Below, in pieces: positions 60,522-64,000 of a stretch of DNA of 64,000 nucleotides. Where the stretch lies: the NCBI RefSeq assembly GCF_001668725.1, contig NZ_LZKL01000007.1, positions 60,471-124,470 on the forward strand, written 5' to 3'. The position numbers were made by a program, and so were the translations under genes. How positions within the stretch are numbered: position 1 is the stretch's first letter; each line of letters opens with the position of its first letter. The notes beneath the pieces are model-generated. The model was not told the DNA's origin, made no database searches, and saw only the letters and a list, made by a program, of their open reading frames with translations. This stretch comes from Mycobacterium sp. E787. GTDB lineage: Bacteria; Actinomycetota; Actinomycetes; Mycobacteriales; Mycobacteriaceae.

Positions 60522-60551
60522 GGGGCACGGCGTCGAGGGGCGCCGTGCCCC
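60522..60551 (+). terminator. Terminator of array PE gene 3
   Basis: GGGGCACGGCG (60522-60532) and CGCCGTGCCCC (60541-60551) pair perfectly over 11 bp with an 8-nt loop, 93 nt after the stop. No T-run. The rest of the 307-nt gap to the next gene holds a TATTAGGCG word (60668-60676), related to the upstream motif of genes 2 and 3, and nothing else I can support. Confidence 0.65.
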
Positions 60552-60736
60552 TACACGCCGAAGTGCTTGCGTCGGCATTCGGCGATCAGGAGCAGCCCGA
60601 CTCGGTCGGCGTGGCGAAGCCCCTCTTGCGCTGGTGAACGGGGCTTGACGGGCCCGCGAACGGCAAATATTAGGCGCACGTTTATCTTGACGCTTTCGGG
60701 GTACACAGCGGCAACCAAAAATCGAGGGGGTCGGGA

Positions 60737-62278
60737 ATGTCGTTTGTGATCGCGGCGCCGGGGCAGGTACAAGCGGCGGCCCAGGACTTGTCAGGCATCC
60801 GCTCGGTGATAGCCGAGGCAGCGTCGAGCGCTGCCGGCCCGACGACGGGACTTCTGCCCGCAGCCGCGGACGAGGTCTCGGCCGCCATCTCGGCGACGTT
60901 CGGCAACTTCGGGCAGGAATTCCAGGGGCTCAGCGCCCAAGCCCAGGCGTTCCATGCCGAGTTCGTCAGGCTGCTGAGCGCTGGCGCGCGCGCCTATCTC
61001 AGCACCGAGATCGCCAACGCCGAGCAGGCTGTGGCGAACGCGATCAACGAGCCGGCTGAGGCGATACTGGGCTCCCCGTTGGTAGGCGCCGGGGCCGCCC
61101 AGAGCGTCGGCGCCAGTGGTCTTCTCGGCGGTCTCCTCGGCGGCGGTACGTCCGGCGGCTCACTTCTGGGTGGTCTGACCGGCGGCACGAGCGGCGCCAG
61201 TGGACTGCTGGGTGGTTTGACGGGTGGCAGCGGCGGGCTGCTCGGCGGATTGACCGGCGGCGGCGGTCTCCTCGGCGGCGTCGGTTCACTCGGGGGGGTG
61301 CTGGGCTCGCTGGGAAGCCTCGGTTCACTAGGGCCCAACCTCGGATCGCTTCTGACGGGCATCCTTCCCGGATTGCCCACCACGCTTGGCGGCCTTACCA
61401 GTACGTTGACCGGCGTTGTGAACTCGCTGCTTCCGGGAATTGTGAACGTGCAAGCCGCCGCGGGCCCGTATTTCACCGGCATCGCCGGTCCGTACGAGGC
61501 GTTGTTCTACAACACGTGGGTCAACCTGAACAGCCTGACAGGCGGTTGGTTAGCCGATCCGTTCCCGTTCCTTCGGCAGTTCGTCGCCAACCAGATCGGC
61601 TACGGCCAGACCATCGTGACAGCATTCGAGACGGGCAATTACCAGCCGGTCTCCGCCATACCCGGCGAAATCGCGCACAATTTTGCGAATGTCATTGGCA
61701 CGCTAACCAATACAAGGGTCACTTCGTCGTTAGTGGTCCAGCAAGTCCTCCCAACCCCGAGCCTGACTCTCGACAACGCCGTCGGGCTGCCACTGGTGTT
61801 CGGCGCCAGCCTGTTGGGCCCGCCTGCCGCCACACTCGAGGCGGCCGGATACGCCGCGTCGCTGTTCGAGTCCGCGGTCCAGGCCGGGAACGGCTCCGCG
61901 GCGTTCGCCGCCCTCGTGGACGCGCCGGCCTACATCGCCAACGGCTTCCTCAACGGCCAGGCGACCTACCCCTACGCGCTGAACCTCTCGAGCCTGACCG
62001 GGCCTGCAATCGGAGGTTTAGTGAACGTCACCGTGGTCGCCAACTTCCCGCTCGACGGAATACTGCACCCGCCGGGCTACTACCCGGTGACGGCGACGGT
62101 CACTGCTCTAGGAGGGACCGTTTTGCCGCCGGTCGATGTCAACTTGGGCGCCGGCAGTACGCCGTTCAGCGGGCTTTTGCCGTTCCTGGTGAACTACGCG
62201 CCTGAACAGCTGGCGCAAGCGATCGGCGCACCCGCAGCACCTCCGCCGCTGATCTCTATTCCCTTGCTGACCTTCTGA
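60737..62278 (+). CDS. PE protein with Gly-rich insert and shared module (array gene 4)
   Basis: 513 residues. The PE domain begins MSFVIAAPGQVQAAAQDL (the Pro-Glu pair is Pro-Gly here) and has YLSTE. Residues about 125-200 are Gly/Leu-rich, with repeats such as GGLLGGLTGG, PGRS-like but Leu-rich. Then a diverged module: AGPYEALFYNTWVNLNSLTGG, one NQIGYGQTI, IPGEIAHNFANVIG, DAPAYIANGFLNG and an end like the others (LPFLVNYAPEQLAQAIG), plus an extra Pro-rich tail. So it joins PE, PGRS-like and module parts. GAGGGGG lies 7 nt before ATG. Confidence 0.9.
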   Translation: MSFVIAAPGQVQAAAQDLSGIRSVIAEAASSAAGPTTGLLPAAADEVSAAISATFGNFGQEFQGLSAQAQAFHAEFVRLLSAGARAYLSTEIANAEQAVANAINEPAEAILGSPLVGAGAAQSVGASGLLGGLLGGGTSGGSLLGGLTGGTSGASGLLGGLTGGSGGLLGGLTGGGGLLGGVGSLGGVLGSLGSLGSLGPNLGSLLTGILPGLPTTLGGLTSTLTGVVNSLLPGIVNVQAAAGPYFTGIAGPYEALFYNTWVNLNSLTGGWLADPFPFLRQFVANQIGYGQTIVTAFETGNYQPVSAIPGEIAHNFANVIGTLTNTRVTSSLVVQQVLPTPSLTLDNAVGLPLVFGASLLGPPAATLEAAGYAASLFESAVQAGNGSAAFAALVDAPAYIANGFLNGQATYPYALNLSSLTGPAIGGLVNVTVVANFPLDGILHPPGYYPVTATVTALGGTVLPPVDVNLGAGSTPFSGLLPFLVNYAPEQLAQAIGAPAAPPPLISIPLLTF

Positions 62279-62675
62279 GGTCTTGCGGCCAAAGAAATTT
62301 CGAGGAACGGATTTCGGCCCCTGGATTTTGGTTCGTTTCGCGGATGCGCGCGGCAGGCTGTCTCTTGACACCGCGCCGGGATTGAGTGACCCTGGTCACA
62401 AGGCAAGAGATGCGACGAAGAACTGAAAATCCTTCGCGGGCAACCGATTACTACTTCTGGTATCCCGCTCGGCGGCCTCGCGGTACGCTAAGTCTCTTAT
62501 TGAGCGCCTGTCCAAAAGGCGCCCGGGCGTCGCAAATCGTACGCAGACGCGCCGAGCCATCCTGAAAACATCCATTTTCGAATGCCCTTGCGTGGCACGC
62601 CATTACGCTCAGCTTGCCTCGATCATTCGGGCTCATAAACGTATATATGTCGTTCATTCGCGTGGGGAGATGAAC
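62279..62675. other. Intergenic region with orphan leader motif
   Basis: 397 nt. GTGACC-CT-GGTCAC (62386-62399) repeats the palindrome found 43 nt before array genes 2 and 3, followed by CAAGGCAAGAGATG, resembling their ribosome site, but no PE frame follows. Further on are TTATTGAGCGCCTGTCC (related to TTATTAGRCT) with a GCGCCT/AGGCGC hairpin, and an AT-rich stretch GTATATATG before array gene 5. It looks like two successive PE upstream regions, one having lost its gene. Confidence 0.5.
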
Positions 62676-64000
62676 ATGTCTTTTGTTGTTGCCGTTCCCG
62701 ATCTCGTCGAGGTGGCCGCCCAAGATCTGGCAGGTATTCGCTCAGCCCTGGACGAGGTCACGCAGGCCATCGTCGCCCCGACAACAAACCTGGCGCCGGC
62801 CGCGGGCGACGAGGTGTCGTCCGCGATCGCTGCGCTCTTCGGCAACTTCGGCCAGGAGTATCAGGCACTCAACGCCGAAGTTGCGGCGTTCCACAACGCG
62901 TTCGTCGGCGCGCTGGGCAGCGGCGCGGCCGCATACGCGGGTGCTGAAATCGCCAACGGTGCCGCGCTGCTGTCGGGCGGTGGAAACCTGGCGGCTGAGA
63001 TAGGCGGTGCGATTTCCGGGTTGGGCGCCGCGATTGGTGGCTCTCTTTCGCTCGGCGTGAGCAGCAGTCTGGGCGCGGCCCTTGGCGGCACCCTGGAAAC
63101 ACTCCTCGGCGCCGGACTCGGCGGACTCGCCTTCCAGACCGGCGGTTTCATTCTGTCCGGCATCGGCAACGGGCTGGTTCAGACGGGCAATGCCATCGTC
63201 CAGGCCGGACTCGCGCTGGAAAACAGCGGCGCGGCCCTTTCCGCGATGGGCGCTCAATTCCTTGCCCAGGCCAACGGCGCCCTCAACGCACTGCTGAACG
63301 CCAACTTCGGCATCAACATCGGCGCGGCCCTGTCCGCGAGCCTGGGCGGCAGCCTCAATGGGCTGGCCGCAAACCTCGCGGCGAGCCTGAACGGTCTGGG
63401 TAATCTGGCCGGAAACATCGGCGCGGGTCTGAACGGCGCGCTGCAGACCGGCGAGACGCTGGCGGCGAACTTCCTGGCGTCGTTGCCGGGTCTGCCTGCG
63501 CTGGCGCTGACGTTCCCGAACCTGGGTCCGTTGGGCGTGGAGCTCTCGGCCGCGCTGAATGGGTTGGGCGCCAACCTCAGTGCGTCGCTGAACGCGGCGC
63601 TGTCGGGGGCGTTGACGTTGCCGGCGATCAACCTGTCGCTGCCGGGGTTGCCGAGTTTCACGTTGCCGCCGTTGCCGGGGCTGCCGTCGATCACGCTGCC
63701 CAACCTGGGGGCCGACATCAACGCGGCGCTCAACGCGGCGCTGAACCTGACGTTGCCGGGGTTGCCGCCGATCAACCTGTCGCTGCCGGGGTTGCCGAGT
63801 TTCACGTTGCCGCCGTTGCCGGGGCTGCCGTCGATCACGCTGCCCAACCTGGGGGCGGACATCAACGCGGCGCTCAACGCGGCGCTGAACCTGACGTTGC
63901 CGGGGTTGCCGCCGATCAACCTGTCGCTGCCGGGGTTGCCGAGTTTCACGTTGCCGCCGTTGCCGGGGCTGCCGTCGATCACGCTGCCCAACCTGGGGGC
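62676..64000 (+). CDS. PE protein with long Leu-Pro/Asn-Ala repeats (array gene 5, partial)
   Basis: Open to the end of the window (at least 441 codons, no stop). The PE domain begins MSFVVAVPDLVEVAAQDL, with YAGAE. Residues about 110-310 are Gly/Ala/Leu/Asn-rich (LGAALGGTLETLLGAGLGG). From about residue 313 come 48-residue repeats built from LPGLPxxxLxLPGLPSFTLPP, LPGLPSITLPNLGA and DINAALNAALN. ATG 62676 has GGGGAGA 5 nt upstream; ATG 62670 overlaps that site. Base composition of the repeats is very even. No module homology is visible before the window ends. Confidence 0.88.
   Translation, partial: MSFVVAVPDLVEVAAQDLAGIRSALDEVTQAIVAPTTNLAPAAGDEVSSAIAALFGNFGQEYQALNAEVAAFHNAFVGALGSGAAAYAGAEIANGAALLSGGGNLAAEIGGAISGLGAAIGGSLSLGVSSSLGAALGGTLETLLGAGLGGLAFQTGGFILSGIGNGLVQTGNAIVQAGLALENSGAALSAMGAQFLAQANGALNALLNANFGINIGAALSASLGGSLNGLAANLAASLNGLGNLAGNIGAGLNGALQTGETLAANFLASLPGLPALALTFPNLGPLGVELSAALNGLGANLSASLNAALSGALTLPAINLSLPGLPSFTLPPLPGLPSITLPNLGADINAALNAALNLTLPGLPPINLSLPGLPSFTLPPLPGLPSITLPNLGADINAALNAALNLTLPGLPPINLSLPGLPSFTLPPLPGLPSITLPNLG
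63613..64000 (+). repeat. 144-bp near-identical tandem repeats
   Basis: Period 144 bp (48 codons) inside array gene 5. Copies begin near 63607, 63751 and 63895; the last is cut by the window end. Copies differ by a handful of bases, for example gggggccgac versus gggggcggac, so expansion or conversion is recent. The opposite strand is also open (a shadow with the same 48-residue period), which is a by-product of the repeat. Confidence 0.9.

Noticed and set aside
63254..63991. Repetitive minus-strand frame (GNGGNVKLGNPGS type repeats)
   Set aside because: Exact antisense of the 144-bp PE repeats, with no ribosome site. The plus strand has a PE domain and Shine-Dalgarno.

Overview
The window is chromosomal DNA of a slow-growing, high-GC mycobacterium, most like the Mycobacterium avium complex or a close relative. 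The evidence is the gene order, which follows M. tuberculosis Rv1626 to Rv1650, together with several PE-family genes, many TANNNT-N6/7-start leaderless promoters, and PE, P450 and GGDEF genes with no counterpart at these positions in M. tuberculosis. The species call rests on recalled synteny, not on a search.

Backbone (0.2-9.3, 17.8-30, 40-55 kb). The conserved frame holds: pdtaR; the thiolase-like/DUF35 pair Rv1627c-Rv1628c behind an exact KstR operator; polA, rpsA and coaE; uvrB with the MFS exporter Rv1634; the mannosyltransferase Rv1635c (CapA); the universal stress protein Rv1636; the metallo-hydrolase Rv1637c; uvrA; lysX with the Rv1639c-like esterase; infC-rpmI-rplT-tsnR behind a long structured leader with an intrinsic terminator; Rv1645c, PE17, Rv1647, Rv1648 and pheST. 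Both uvrB and uvrA carry the TTGTCRGTG-N8-TANNNT promoter used by PafBC, so the two excision-repair genes look co-regulated.

Insertions relative to M. tuberculosis. (1) Between coaE and uvrB (9.4-17.7 kb) lie a secreted protein, three overlapping genes that together make a split LigD (polymerase, ligase, phosphoesterase-like), a DUF402 gene without an obvious start codon, an FHA-FHA-ABC exporter of the Rv1747 type, and a divergent Ser/Thr kinase. (2) An MgtC-family gene sits between Rv1634 and Rv1635c. (3) Between uvrA and lysX (30.3-39.9 kb) is an apparent signalling island: an acyltransferase-like protein, a P450, a membrane diguanylate cyclase, a methyltransferase, a GAF-GGDEF-EAL protein (Rv1354c-like), a ThiF/nitroreductase protein (Rv1355c-like) and a TetR regulator. 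(4) Downstream of pheT (55-64 kb), where M. tuberculosis has PE_PGRS30, is a tandem array of five PE genes. Four share a roughly 300-residue C-terminal module that I do not recognise. Two of them also share a duplicated structured 5' leader. The fifth runs off the window in near-identical 144-bp repeats. A decayed copy of the module lies between two of the genes.

Most interesting: the PE array with its shared module, leaders and relics; the split-LigD operon; the signalling island; the structured infC leader; and a class-I-shaped tRNA-Leu(CAA). I see no insertion sequence, prophage, CRISPR array or rRNA.
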